64,000 nt of DNA, taken from contig JBMNUM010000002.1 in assembly GCA_050946275.1 (NCBI GenBank), forward strand, positions 62,001 through 126,000. The letters run 5' to 3'. Below, piece after piece: positions 35,746 to 44,133 of this stretch (its first letter is position 1; every line of letters starts with the position of its first letter). The notes under the pieces are model-generated. The model made no database searches, was not told the origin of the DNA, and worked only from the letters and a program-made list of their open reading frames with translations. The translations under genes and the position numbers were made by a program. This stretch comes from JBMNUM01 sp050946275. GTDB lineage: Bacteria > Actinomycetota > Coriobacteriia > Coriobacteriales > CADBOM01.

Positions 35746-35836
35746 CCGGCCCTCCCCCATGCGCTTCCATTGGGAAGATTCTACCAGCATCCGGATCGTC
35801 CTCCCGGGGAGTCCGGAATCATAGGCGGATAATAAT

Positions 35837-35862
35837 CGGAACGCTCCCGGAGGAGCGTTCCG
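35837..35862. repeat. Dispersed palindrome, copy upstream of ABC genes
   Basis: CGGAACGCTCC, CGGA, GGAGCGTTCCG. Same core as the copies around the GNAT gene; lies between the MarR stop and the ATPase start. Confidence 0.68.
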
Positions 35863-35925
35863 CAAGTTGCACGCGATCGGCTATCGGATGGGCCCGCCGT
35901 TGCTTTCCCTCGGCGCGGTCGCCGG

Positions 35926-36594
35926 CTAGCACAGGTGCGGGCCGTGGTCGCCGAAGAGCTCGTCTCGGCCCCCGCGGCCCCTGCCGCGACCGCCGCGCTC
36001 ACGTCCGCCGGGCCCGCCGTGCCCGTGGCCGCCATGTCCGTGACCGTGACCGCGGTGGCCGTCCGGGCCATGCCCACGGCCCTGGCCGCCGTGATGCTCG
36101 AAGAACTCCTCGCGACGTGCGCGTCCTTCCTCGAGCAGAGTCTGCGCATCCTCGCCCAGCTCCGCCTCGAGATTGGCGATGATCTTGGTCAGGCCGGCGT
36201 CGAACATCTCGAGCTCCTCGTCGCCGAAGCCCGCGAAGACCTTGTCGTGGAGACCGTCGTCCTGACTCTCCTCGCGTCCCTTATCGGTGAGATAAACGAG
36301 CATCACCCGTCCATCCGCCTCGGATTGCACGCGCTCGACCAGACCATCCCGCTCGAGCTTCGCGAGCACCTCGTTGAGCGAGGACACGCGGATGCCGAGA
36401 ATCTGCGCGATGTCGCGCGTCGGGACTCCGTCCCTGAGCTTTAGCAGCGCGATGATGCGGCCACGGCCACGCGTGGGGTCGCCCGCCGGCCCTCGCTCCA
36501 TCATGTGCTTGCGATGGAGCATCTCCATGATGCGCTGAGTGGCGATAAGTTTCTCGAACGTCTCGCTGTTGGTGATGGTGTCGGAGTCTGCCAT
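35926..36594 (-). CDS. MarR-family regulator with His/Gly-rich tail
   Basis: 222 residues. Winged-helix core at about 30-115 (GRGRIIALLKLRDGVPTRDIAQ, ILGIRVSSLNEVLAKLERDGLVERV, wing with DGRVMLVYLTDKGRE) and a dimer helix. The last about 55 residues are unusual: FFEHHGGQGRGHGPDGHRGH followed by more Gly-His-Gly repeats and GRGRGGRDE. The tail could bind Ni, Zn or Cu, or a nucleic acid. It precedes the ABC exporter genes on the same strand, so it probably controls them and itself through the palindromes at 36624-36706. Confidence 0.85.
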   Translation of the reverse strand: MADSDTITNSETFEKLIATQRIMEMLHRKHMMERGPAGDPTRGRGRIIALLKLRDGVPTRDIAQILGIRVSSLNEVLAKLERDGLVERVQSEADGRVMLVYLTDKGREESQDDGLHDKVFAGFGDEELEMFDAGLTKIIANLEAELGEDAQTLLEEGRARREEFFEHHGGQGRGHGPDGHRGHGHGHGGHGHGGPGGRERGGRGRGRGGRDELFGDHGPHLC

Positions 36595-36623
36595 GATTGG
36601 CTCCTTTCGTTCCGATAAATTTT

Positions 36624-36706
36624 AACGGTACCTGTAAAAGTTTCATGGCATAAATATAACCGGTACCTGCTAAAAGTCAAGAACTTTTTTACAGGTACCG
36701 GTTATA
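36624..36706. promoter_or_regulatory. Triple operator upstream of the MarR gene
   Basis: Three copies of CGGTACCTG(T/C)(A/T)AAA: 36626 (direct), 36661 (direct) and an inverted one ending at 36700. The last two form perfect 15-bp arms TATAACCGGTACCTG / CAGGTACCGGTTATA. Centres are about 34 bp apart, roughly three helix turns. Confidence 0.75.
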
Positions 36707-36740
36707 GATGGAACAATCCCCCAAGAACGCTCTACATGCT

Positions 36741-38339
36741 TTACGCGGAAGCACTCCCATCGCCGGGACTCCCCGCCCCATCGCCGTGCCTGTTCAGGAA
36801 CTCCATGCAGCTGACGGAGAAGAGCATCGGCGCCCAATCCCCGAAGCTCTCGTAATCGACGCCGAGCAGCTTCTTGAGCTTGTCGATGCGGTAGTAGAGC
36901 GAGTTGCGGTGCACATGAAGTTCCGACGCAGTCGCGGACACGTCGCAGCCGTGCCGCAGGTAGGCGATGAGCGTGTCGTAGTACTCGGTGTTGTTCTCGC
37001 GATCGTATGCGACGAGATCGACCAGCGCCGGATGGCACGCCTCGCGCAAGGGAACCTCGCGGGCGAATATCGAGAGGGCGTGCTCGGACGAATACTCGAA
37101 GTAGTGATGCACGCGTGACTGGTCATCGACATCGGCCCTGAGATACGGGATGACAGAGACGAGCCTCCGGTACACGCCTGCTGCCGCGGCCATCGAGTCG
37201 AAGGGGCTCGACAGCAGGCAGAAGCAATCATGCCGGGCGAGATAGCCGGGCAGGACGTCCTCGATGCGCTGCAGCACGGAATCGGCCCCGCCCTCGCGCT
37301 CCGCCGGGCAGAAGAACACGAGCCGCCGCTGATACATCGCGCAACGGCACTCCGGCAGGATCGCCTCGATGTAGTCCATGAGCGCGAAGTCGTAGTCGGT
37401 GACCTGGATGGCCTGCTTGAAGAGCACGAGCCCGAGGTAATACCGCGATACGTTCGCGATGCCGAGGTCGTTCATGGAGACTGCGATGCTCGCCTCGTCG
37501 AAGCTCTCGCCGTCGAGCAGGTCGGTGAGGAACTGCTCGGAGAGCTTGCCGCGGCCGAGCTTGACCTCCTTGAACATACCCAGATGCGAGACGATGCGCT
37601 CGATGGCGAACTCGGCGAGCTGGATGTGGAAGCGCTCGTACGGCTTGCCGGTGGGCTCGGCCGAATGCATGCCGAAGCACGCGAGACCCTTTCCGCCACG
37701 GCGCAGCAGGTACACGCGGAGACGTCGCCCGCTCACGTTGTTGATGCCGTCCCAGAGATCCTCGCCGCGTTCGTCCATCTCGTTCACGCGCGGGATGCTC
37801 TTCTCGATGATGGAGTAGTAGCGGTAGCCGTAGCCGTCGACCATGGCATCCCACAGCGCATCGCCCTCCGGCTCGAGGACGGTCGACTGCGCGAGGACGC
37901 AGTTGTTGAGGTCGAGCATGCACACGGGCACCTGGATGATCTCGGTAATGATGTCGAGCACGACCTGCAGGCTCTCGCCCTCGGCGAAGGCGCGGGTGAG
38001 CCTCTCGTCGAGCTGGATGTACTTCTGGAAGACGCCCGTGACGGCGTTGACCACTGCGAAGGGCGAGAGCCCCTCGAGCACGATGATGTTCAGGTCGTCG
38101 CGGCGCGCCTCTTCTGGCAACGGCCCATCGACGACGATGATGTTCGACCCAGCCGGCATCTCACCGAGTGGAGCCGATGCGGCATCGACCGCGAGGTACA
38201 CGAGCGAGCCGTCATACGAATCACGGCTGCCGTCGAGCACCTGGAACGATGAGAGCGTGAGACCGGTATCGGGGAGCAACGACGCCTCGACAACGCTGTC
38301 GCCCAACTCATGCGCCAAAACGTCCATCGATATAAGCAT
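36741..38339 (-). CDS. PucR/CdaR-family transcriptional regulator
   Basis: 532 residues. N-terminal sensor region of unknown ligand (PucR-type, about 1-280), middle GGDEF-like helical part, and C-terminal PucR helix-turn-helix: LIAYLRHGCDVSATASELHV then HRNSLYYRIDKLKKLLG. PucR-type proteins are activators of catabolic genes. It lies upstream of, and on the same strand as, nothing else, while the dehydrogenase and GRE2 flank its 5' side, so it is the best local candidate to control them. Start at 38339 after GGAGGTGCGGCC. Confidence 0.85.
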   Translation of the reverse strand: MLISMDVLAHELGDSVVEASLLPDTGLTLSSFQVLDGSRDSYDGSLVYLAVDAASAPLGEMPAGSNIIVVDGPLPEEARRDDLNIIVLEGLSPFAVVNAVTGVFQKYIQLDERLTRAFAEGESLQVVLDIITEIIQVPVCMLDLNNCVLAQSTVLEPEGDALWDAMVDGYGYRYYSIIEKSIPRVNEMDERGEDLWDGINNVSGRRLRVYLLRRGGKGLACFGMHSAEPTGKPYERFHIQLAEFAIERIVSHLGMFKEVKLGRGKLSEQFLTDLLDGESFDEASIAVSMNDLGIANVSRYYLGLVLFKQAIQVTDYDFALMDYIEAILPECRCAMYQRRLVFFCPAEREGGADSVLQRIEDVLPGYLARHDCFCLLSSPFDSMAAAAGVYRRLVSVIPYLRADVDDQSRVHHYFEYSSEHALSIFAREVPLREACHPALVDLVAYDRENNTEYYDTLIAYLRHGCDVSATASELHVHRNSLYYRIDKLKKLLGVDYESFGDWAPMLFSVSCMEFLNRHGDGAGSPGDGSASA

Positions 38340-38449
38340 GGCCGCACCTCCTCCGATCAAACACTACGGTTGATTATCGCATAGGCGGGCAGCCATTTGG
38401 GCATTTTGCACAAAACGAGCGCATTGCCAATCGGGGAAACCCTCGGCAA

Positions 38450-38487
38450 CGAAAAAAATGAGTCGGGGGACAGTCCTCCGACTCATT
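38450..38487 (-). terminator. Terminator of the GldA-like gene
   Basis: On the minus strand: AATGAGTCGG ... CCGACTCATT followed by TTTTTTCG. The stem includes the GAGTC...CAGTCC motif also found at 5131 and 42469. Confidence 0.88.
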
Positions 38488-38512
38488 GAGGAAGCACCCT
38501 TTGAATGGCGGC

Positions 38513-39622
38513 TTAGCAGACGTGTTGGTTCTTGAACTCCTCGCCCATGGCGTCGGCTGCGAGAATCGCGGCCTTGATGGTGTCGAGCTCGACCGTCTTG
38601 ACGATCTGGTGGATCAGACCGTCGGAGTCGGCAATGCCGGCGGCGAAGTCGAGCTCCTCGTCGGTGATGCCGCCCTCGTAGCCGAGCTGCGCGAGCGTGA
38701 CGGGCAGGCCGATGCTGTCGAGGAACCCGATCGTCTCCCAGATCAGGTGCTCGTCGGCATCGACGATGATCAGGTGGGCGATGGTGCTGAACGCCACGAA
38801 CTCGCCGTGCGCATGGCCGGCGGCACGCGGATTGCTGGAGAGGCCGTTGTTGATGGCGTGCGCGCCGGAGGTTCCGCCGCTCTCGAAGCCGACGCCCGAG
38901 AGCAGGATGTTCGCCTCGATGACGTCCTCGAGGGCGCGCGTCACGACGTGACGGCCACAGGCGAGGTAGGCCTTGTAGCCGCTATCGACGAGCGTCTTGT
39001 AGCACTGCTCGGCGATGGCATAGGCCGCAAGCGTGATGCGGGAGCCGATGAAGTTCGGGCCGTCGGCATCGTAGAGCGCCTTCATCTCGAAGTAGGTCGC
39101 GAGCGCATCGCCCATGCCCGCGGCCAGCAGGCTCGCCGGACCCGCGGCGATGACCTCATTGTCGACGAGCACCACATCGGGGTTGCGGCGCAGCATGAGC
39201 AACTGGTCGAGCGGACCGCCCGGCTTGTACACCACGGACAGCGCGCTGCACGGCGCATCGCTCGCGGCGTTGGTGGGCGCGCACATGACCGGAAGGTCGG
39301 CAACGTGCGCGGCGCCCTTGGCGGTATCGAGCACCTTGCCGCCGCCCATGCCGACGATCAGGTCGGCGCCGATCTCCTTGGCGATGGCGGCGAGGCGATT
39401 GATCTCGTCCATCGTGCACTCGGTGGAGACCTCCTCGACGAACGTCTGGTCGGGCGCGGCGGCGCGGCTCGCCTCGATAACGTCGTGCATGCGCTTCTTG
39501 CCGCCGGCGCTCTCGACAATCAGCACCGTATCGCCGTAAAACGACGTGTAATCCGCAAGGTGGGCGAGGGTGCCGTTGCCCTGCACGTACCTGCTCGGGG
39601 AAATGAACACGCGGTCTAGCAT
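38513..39622 (-). CDS. Glycerol dehydrogenase-like iron/zinc alcohol dehydrogenase
   Basis: 369 residues, type III dehydrogenase. NAD site VGMGGGKVLDTAKGAA; metal ligands in AAGMGDALATYFE (Asp), GGTSGAHAINNGL (His) and AGHAHGEFVAFST (His). Oxidises glycerol-type vicinal diols or reduces hydroxyketones in the cytoplasm. It is divergent from GRE2 with a 230-bp shared promoter region, so a product such as a hydroxyaldehyde or ketone from the radical enzyme may be its substrate. Start at 39622 because AAGGAG lies 6 nt before it; an in-frame ATG 5 codons upstream is possible. Confidence 0.85.
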   Translation of the reverse strand: MLDRVFISPSRYVQGNGTLAHLADYTSFYGDTVLIVESAGGKKRMHDVIEASRAAAPDQTFVEEVSTECTMDEINRLAAIAKEIGADLIVGMGGGKVLDTAKGAAHVADLPVMCAPTNAASDAPCSALSVVYKPGGPLDQLLMLRRNPDVVLVDNEVIAAGPASLLAAGMGDALATYFEMKALYDADGPNFIGSRITLAAYAIAEQCYKTLVDSGYKAYLACGRHVVTRALEDVIEANILLSGVGFESGGTSGAHAINNGLSSNPRAAGHAHGEFVAFSTIAHLIIVDADEHLIWETIGFLDSIGLPVTLAQLGYEGGITDEELDFAAGIADSDGLIHQIVKTVELDTIKAAILAADAMGEEFKNQHVC

Positions 39623-39750
39623 ATCGGTCTCCTTCATGTCCGTCTGATGGGCCGAAAGACCATCCTTCGACCCGTTCGGTTGTCATCAACCATGATACTC
39701 GGATGGACGCTCCCAACCCCTCGCGAAATGCACAAAATGGAAAGGGTATG

Positions 39751-39771
39751 TTCGTGCGTCTTGACGTTGAA
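39751..39771 (+). promoter_or_regulatory. Shared GRE1/GRE2 upstream element, GRE2 copy; with promoter
   Basis: TTCGTGCGTCTTGACGTTGA plus A. A TATAAT box follows at 39792-39797 (TTGAAA at 39767-39772 gives a 19-nt spacing). An AAATGCACAAAATGG box lies just upstream at 39726-39740. Confidence 0.6.
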
Positions 39772-39852
39772 ACAACACCGCACGGGTGAACTATAATGGC
39801 ACCATGCTGTAACACCATGTCGTTAAGCATCCTAGTGAGGAGGAAAACTGCC

Positions 39853-42360
39853 ATGAGCACGGAAACGAAAAAGCGCGTCAGCGATATCGCAGAGGCCATC
39901 GAGCCCTACGATAAGGTCTGGGGCGTCGGCGCCTCGGGATTCGTCGTCGACCCGTCGCCGTTCGAGCGCGTCAACCTGATCCTCGACGACACCGAGAAGA
40001 CCACCAACGGCGATGTCTACGCCCAGCGTGCCGTCGTCGTGACCGAGGAGCTGCGCGCCCACGAGGAGGAGCCCCTCGAGATCCAGTGGGCCCACGCTAT
40101 GGCCGCCTGGTTCTGCAAGTGCCCGATCATCATCTACGACCACGAGCTCGTCGTCGGCACGCTCGGCTGCTACAAGAAGGGCTGCCCAGTGTTCCCGGAG
40201 TTCGGCCTCGAGTGGATCATCGACGAGATGGAGACCGGCAAGCTGGGCTACAGCGAGATCCGCACCCATGACTGCTACTTCCACACCCCCGAGACCCTGG
40301 CCGACCTCAAGAGCGTCCAGGAGTACTGGCGCCACCGCAGCGTCGACCAAAAGGTCATCCCGCTGCTGACCGAGGAGGAGAAGCGCGCCTCGCACCTCGG
40401 CGAGGGCGTCTTCCTGGGCGATGCCTACATGTACGGCGGAGCCGGCCATCTCGGCATCAGCACCGAGCGCCTGTTCTACATGGGCTACGGCGGCATCCAC
40501 CAGGAGATCCTCGACCGCATGGCCGAGCTCGACCCGGTCGATCCCGAGGACCAGAAGCGCATGATCTCGCTGAAGGCCGACCTCATCGTCAACGAGGCCG
40601 CGACCGAGATGATCAACCGCTACGCCGACAAGGCCGAGGAGATGGCAGCCGAGAAGGCCGAGAGCGATCCCACGCGCGCCGAGGAGCTGCGCCAGATCGC
40701 CGCGAACTGCCGTCAGATCGCCTCTGGCACGCCGCAGACCTTCTGGCAGGCCCTGCAGGCGCTGCACTTCGCGCACACGATGGTCCAGATGGAGTCGAAC
40801 GGCCACTCCATCTCCTACGGCCGCTTCGACCAGTTCATGTTCCCCTACTACAAGAGGGACATCGAGTCCGGCTACATGACCCGCGAGCAGATGCAGGAGC
40901 TCATCGAGTGCTTCAACATCAAGATCTGGGACATGAACAAGGTCCGCTCGCTCAACACCGTGCAGATCTTCGCCAACGGCGGCATCGGCGGCCCGGCCCT
41001 GACGGTCGGCGGCCTGCTCCCCGACGGAACCGACGGCACGAATGACCTCACCTTCATGTTCCTCGACGCCATCGCCCACACCCGCGTTCCCACGCCGTGG
41101 ACGGCCGTGCGCCTGTCGCTCAAGACCCCCGAGGAGCTCAAGATCAAGGTCGCGAACCTCATCCGCCTCGGCCTCGGCGAGCCCAAGATCTTCAACGACG
41201 AGGTCACGATCGAGACCATGGTCAAGAACGGCCGCTCCTATGAGGACTCCGCGAACTACCAGGTCGTCGGCTGCGTCGAGCCGGACGCCACCGGCAAGGA
41301 GTACGGCTGGCACGACGCCGCGTACTTCAACTGCAACCGCGTGCTCGAGCTCGCCATCAACCACGGCTACACGCACGATGGCCACATGGTCGGCCCGGAC
41401 ACCGGCGGACTCGAGGAGTTCGAGACCTTCGATCAGGTGCTCGAGAGCTACGACAAGCAGATGGAGTACTACGTCACGCAGATGCAGGCGTTCCTGAACA
41501 AGCTCGACTACGTGCATCAGAACACCAAGCCGCTGCCGTTCGTCTCCAACCTCATCGAGGGCTGCGTCGAGAGCGGTACCGATGCCACCAAGGGCGGCGC
41601 CATCTACAACTTCACCGGCCCGCAGGGCGTCGGCGTCGGTTCCGTCGGCGATGGTCTCTCCACCATCAAGAAGCTGGTCTTCGAGGAGAAGGCCGTCACC
41701 GCCGAGGAACTGCTGCAGGCTGTCGCCGACAACTGGGTCGGCCACGAGAAGCTTTACGCGCTCGTCAACAGCGACCATGTGCCGCACTATGGCAACGATG
41801 ACGACTACGCCGATGAGCTGGCCAAGTTCGGCATCGAGACCTACTGCAAGCACGTCAACGGCAAGCCCACGGCGCACGGCGGCCACTTCCAGGCCGGTGT
41901 CTACTCCGTCGCCGTCAACGTCGCACTCGGCATGTTCCAGGACGCGTCGGTCGAGGGTCGCGTGAGCGGCGAGCCCATCTCCGACTGCATGGGTGCCACG
42001 CACACGCACTGCTGCCCGCATGACATCAAGGGCCCGGCGGCCATCTGCAAGTCGGTCACCAAGATCGACCACAGCCTGGCCGGCAACGGCACGCTGCTGA
42101 ACTGGAAGTTCTCGCCCGCAGCGCTCGAGGGCGACGCTGGACGCGACGCGTTCATCTCGCTGCTCGACGACTACGTCGCGCGCAAGGGCATGCACAGCCA
42201 GTTCACGGTCGCCAGCCGCGAGACCCTGGACGAGGCGCAGAAGCACCCGGAGGACTACCGCGACCTGCTCGTCCGCGTCGCCGGTTACTCCGCGTACTTC
42301 GTCGAGCTCTCCAAGGAGCTGCAGGACGACATCATCGGCCGCACGGAGCTGAGCTTCTAA
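39853..42360 (+). CDS. Glycyl radical enzyme 2 (eliminase type, GCVEP)
   Basis: 835 residues. Thiyl Cys474 and Glu476 in QVVGCVEPDATG, glycyl loop RVAGYSAYF with Gly811, substrate-side loop ESNGHSISYGRFDQF and block YGWHDAAYFN. Like GRE1 it has EAIEPYDKVWGVG near the N-terminus and ends IGRTELSF, so both are one subfamily with the Cys-x-Glu chemistry of dehydratases, lyases and C-S lyases. The divergent dehydrogenase, the MFS gene after it and activase 2 further on probably form its pathway. RBS GAGGAGGA; terminator right after. Substrate not deducible. Confidence 0.9.
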   Translation: MSTETKKRVSDIAEAIEPYDKVWGVGASGFVVDPSPFERVNLILDDTEKTTNGDVYAQRAVVVTEELRAHEEEPLEIQWAHAMAAWFCKCPIIIYDHELVVGTLGCYKKGCPVFPEFGLEWIIDEMETGKLGYSEIRTHDCYFHTPETLADLKSVQEYWRHRSVDQKVIPLLTEEEKRASHLGEGVFLGDAYMYGGAGHLGISTERLFYMGYGGIHQEILDRMAELDPVDPEDQKRMISLKADLIVNEAATEMINRYADKAEEMAAEKAESDPTRAEELRQIAANCRQIASGTPQTFWQALQALHFAHTMVQMESNGHSISYGRFDQFMFPYYKRDIESGYMTREQMQELIECFNIKIWDMNKVRSLNTVQIFANGGIGGPALTVGGLLPDGTDGTNDLTFMFLDAIAHTRVPTPWTAVRLSLKTPEELKIKVANLIRLGLGEPKIFNDEVTIETMVKNGRSYEDSANYQVVGCVEPDATGKEYGWHDAAYFNCNRVLELAINHGYTHDGHMVGPDTGGLEEFETFDQVLESYDKQMEYYVTQMQAFLNKLDYVHQNTKPLPFVSNLIEGCVESGTDATKGGAIYNFTGPQGVGVGSVGDGLSTIKKLVFEEKAVTAEELLQAVADNWVGHEKLYALVNSDHVPHYGNDDDYADELAKFGIETYCKHVNGKPTAHGGHFQAGVYSVAVNVALGMFQDASVEGRVSGEPISDCMGATHTHCCPHDIKGPAAICKSVTKIDHSLAGNGTLLNWKFSPAALEGDAGRDAFISLLDDYVARKGMHSQFTVASRETLDEAQKHPEDYRDLLVRVAGYSAYFVELSKELQDDIIGRTELSF

Positions 42361-42397
42361 GCGAGCCGTCGGCTGCATTCCAGCCGCTAGATAGACC

Positions 42398-42432
42398 AGA
42401 AGGGCCTCCCGGTGTGGAGGCCCTTCTTTTTC
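42398..42432 (+). terminator. Terminator of GRE2
   Basis: AGAAGGGCCTCC / GGAGGCCCTTCT, 6-nt loop, then TTTTTCC. Confidence 0.92.
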
Positions 42433-42468
42433 CCCGCTCGCTAGGGGAAAATAGGCCCCGACCTGAAA

Positions 42469-42500
42469 ACGAGTCAGATGCGGGCAGTCCGTATTTGACT
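42469..42500 (+). repeat. 32-bp dispersed repeat, copy 2
   Basis: ACGAGTCAGATGCGGGCAGT and following bases match 5131-5162 at most positions; here GAGTCA and TTGACTC can pair. Lies just before the MFS1 gene. Confidence 0.6.
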
Positions 42501-42528
42501 CATTGCGAGCATGGAGGAGAGCACGAGC

Positions 42529-43818
42529 ATGTCCCAGAAGATCAGTCCGCGCGCATATGTCGAGCTGTTCCACGGCGGGCGCATGGTGCGCACCGTCATC
42601 GGTGGATTCTTCGGGCGCTTCCTGCTTGGACTCGTCATGATCGGCACGCTGTCGATGTACACGATGTCGGGCTACTCCTACACGCTTGCCGGCGTCGCCA
42701 TCGGCATCACTCAGCTGTCGTGCTGCCTCATCGGACCGCGCGTCTCGCGTCTCATCGACAAGAAGGGCCAGACGAAGGTCATGCCCATCGCCGCGCTCAT
42801 CTCCATGATCGGCGTCGCGGCGGTCATGCTCATCGTGCACTTCCTTCTCCCGATTGCGGCCGCGTTCGTCGCCTCGGTCCTCATCGGCTTCATGCCGCAG
42901 ACCGCCTCCATCTCGCGTGCCCGCTGGAGCTACGTCATCCAGCGCGACGGCGAGGAGAACACCGGCATGCTCGGAACGGCGTTTTCCGTCGAGGGCATTC
43001 TCGAGGACCTCTCCTACATGATCACGCCCGCACTCGCCATCGTGCTGTCGGCCCAGCTCTTCCCGGAGGCCGGCATGCTCTTCGGCGCACTCTTCTACAT
43101 CGCCGGCGTCATCATCATGCTGACCGACCGCAAGAGCGAGCCGGACGTCGAGTTCATGCATCGCCAGAAGCGCGCAGGCGAGGCGCTCGCCGACGAGGAA
43201 GGCAAGCGCAGGAAGCGCTCGGTGTTCCTCGCCTACCCGTTCCTCATCGTGTTCTTCATCGTGATGATCCTGCAGGGTTGCCTCTTCGGCTTCTTCGATC
43301 CCGGCACCTACGGCATGGCGGCCGAGATAGCCACCGAGGAGCTGGCCGGACCGGCGTTCATCTGCGGCACCGCGGCGAGCGTCATCGCCGTGTTCATCTT
43401 CGGCATGATCGACTGGAAGGCGAGCGCCCTCAAGAAAGTGCTGATCATCGGTGTCGCCGTGGGTATCCTCTACCTGCCGGCCGCCATCGCGACGAACCTG
43501 CCGCTGCTCTACGCGAGCCATGCGATCGGCGCCATCGCGTATGGACCGCTCAACATCGTGCTGAACCAGACGGTCGAGCAGAACGTGAGCCCGAGCCGCG
43601 TGACCGAGAGCCTCACGTGGGTCCTCGCCGGCATGCAGCTCGGCATGGCAGGTGGCCCGACGCTCGCCGGCCTGCTCATCGACACCTTCTCCGCGCAGGC
43701 CGCGCTCATCGCAACGAGCGCGAGCGGCGTGCTCGTCCCCGTCGTGCTCTTCGCCTGCATCCCGGTCCTGCGCAAGGGCCTCTCTCGCAAGAAGGAACCC
43801 GAGGCGGCCGAGGCCTAA
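42529..43818 (+). CDS. MFS transporter 1
   Basis: 429 residues, twelve hydrophobic helices, a basic central loop (MHRQKRAGEALADEEGKRRKR) and the MFS A-like motif between helices 2 and 3 (GPRVSRLIDKKGQTKV). Close behind GRE2, so it may import the GRE2 substrate or export a product. Start at 42529, because GGAGGAG precedes it; an ATG at 42511 is in frame but has a poor site. Confidence 0.82.
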   Translation: MSQKISPRAYVELFHGGRMVRTVIGGFFGRFLLGLVMIGTLSMYTMSGYSYTLAGVAIGITQLSCCLIGPRVSRLIDKKGQTKVMPIAALISMIGVAAVMLIVHFLLPIAAAFVASVLIGFMPQTASISRARWSYVIQRDGEENTGMLGTAFSVEGILEDLSYMITPALAIVLSAQLFPEAGMLFGALFYIAGVIIMLTDRKSEPDVEFMHRQKRAGEALADEEGKRRKRSVFLAYPFLIVFFIVMILQGCLFGFFDPGTYGMAAEIATEELAGPAFICGTAASVIAVFIFGMIDWKASALKKVLIIGVAVGILYLPAAIATNLPLLYASHAIGAIAYGPLNIVLNQTVEQNVSPSRVTESLTWVLAGMQLGMAGGPTLAGLLIDTFSAQAALIATSASGVLVPVVLFACIPVLRKGLSRKKEPEAAEA

Positions 43819-43822
43819 ACGG

Positions 43823-43859
43823 CATCGTGCTCCCCGGCGATGCGCCGGAGAGCACGATG
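43823..43859. terminator. Bidirectional terminator-like hairpin
   Basis: CATCGTGCTC / GAGCACGATG with an inner CCGGCG / CGCCGG stem, between convergent MFS1 and the 77-residue membrane protein gene. Confidence 0.7.
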
Positions 43860-43885
43860 AGATGCATCCGTATGTGGCTTGGGTC

Positions 43886-44119
43886 CTACTTGGCCTCGCC
43901 GCTGTTCTTGCGCTCCCTGCGCTGGCGAGCCACCTGGCTTCCCCCGAACACGAAGAAATGCACGAAGGGCAGCAGCAGGCCAACGCCCATCAGCGGCAGC
44001 GCGAATGCGCGCTCCGACCAATTGGGAACGAACAACGGTAGGAAGATGCACACCAGGAGCAGGAAGGCGATGATGACGATCATCGCGATGAAGGGAACGG
44101 ATCCGTTATCAGATTTCAT
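43886..44119 (-). CDS. Small two-helix membrane protein
   Basis: 77 residues: MKSDNGSVPFIAMIVIIAFL and a second helix ALPLMGVGLLLPFVHFFVFGG, then a basic tail. It is 14 nt after the stop of MFS2 on the same strand, with its own AGGAGAG site. Small partner proteins occur with some carriers (for example DUF485/DUF997-type subunits), but I do not recognise this one. Co-transcription suggests it serves MFS2. Confidence 0.75.
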   Translation of the reverse strand: MKSDNGSVPFIAMIVIIAFLLLVCIFLPLFVPNWSERAFALPLMGVGLLLPFVHFFVFGGSQVARQRRERKNSGEAK

Positions 44120-44133
44120 GAGTCTCTCCTGTC

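Noticed and set aside
21889..42360. GRE1 and GRE2 as pyruvate formate-lyase
   Set aside because: Active site is GCVEP, not the Cys-Cys pair of PFL, and both activases carry two extra ferredoxin clusters.
39832..43983. A 1383-codon open frame on the minus strand opposite GRE2 and MFS1
   Set aside because: It is antisense to two genes with clear family motifs; its product has biased Arg/Val/Asp composition typical of G+C-rich shadow frames.
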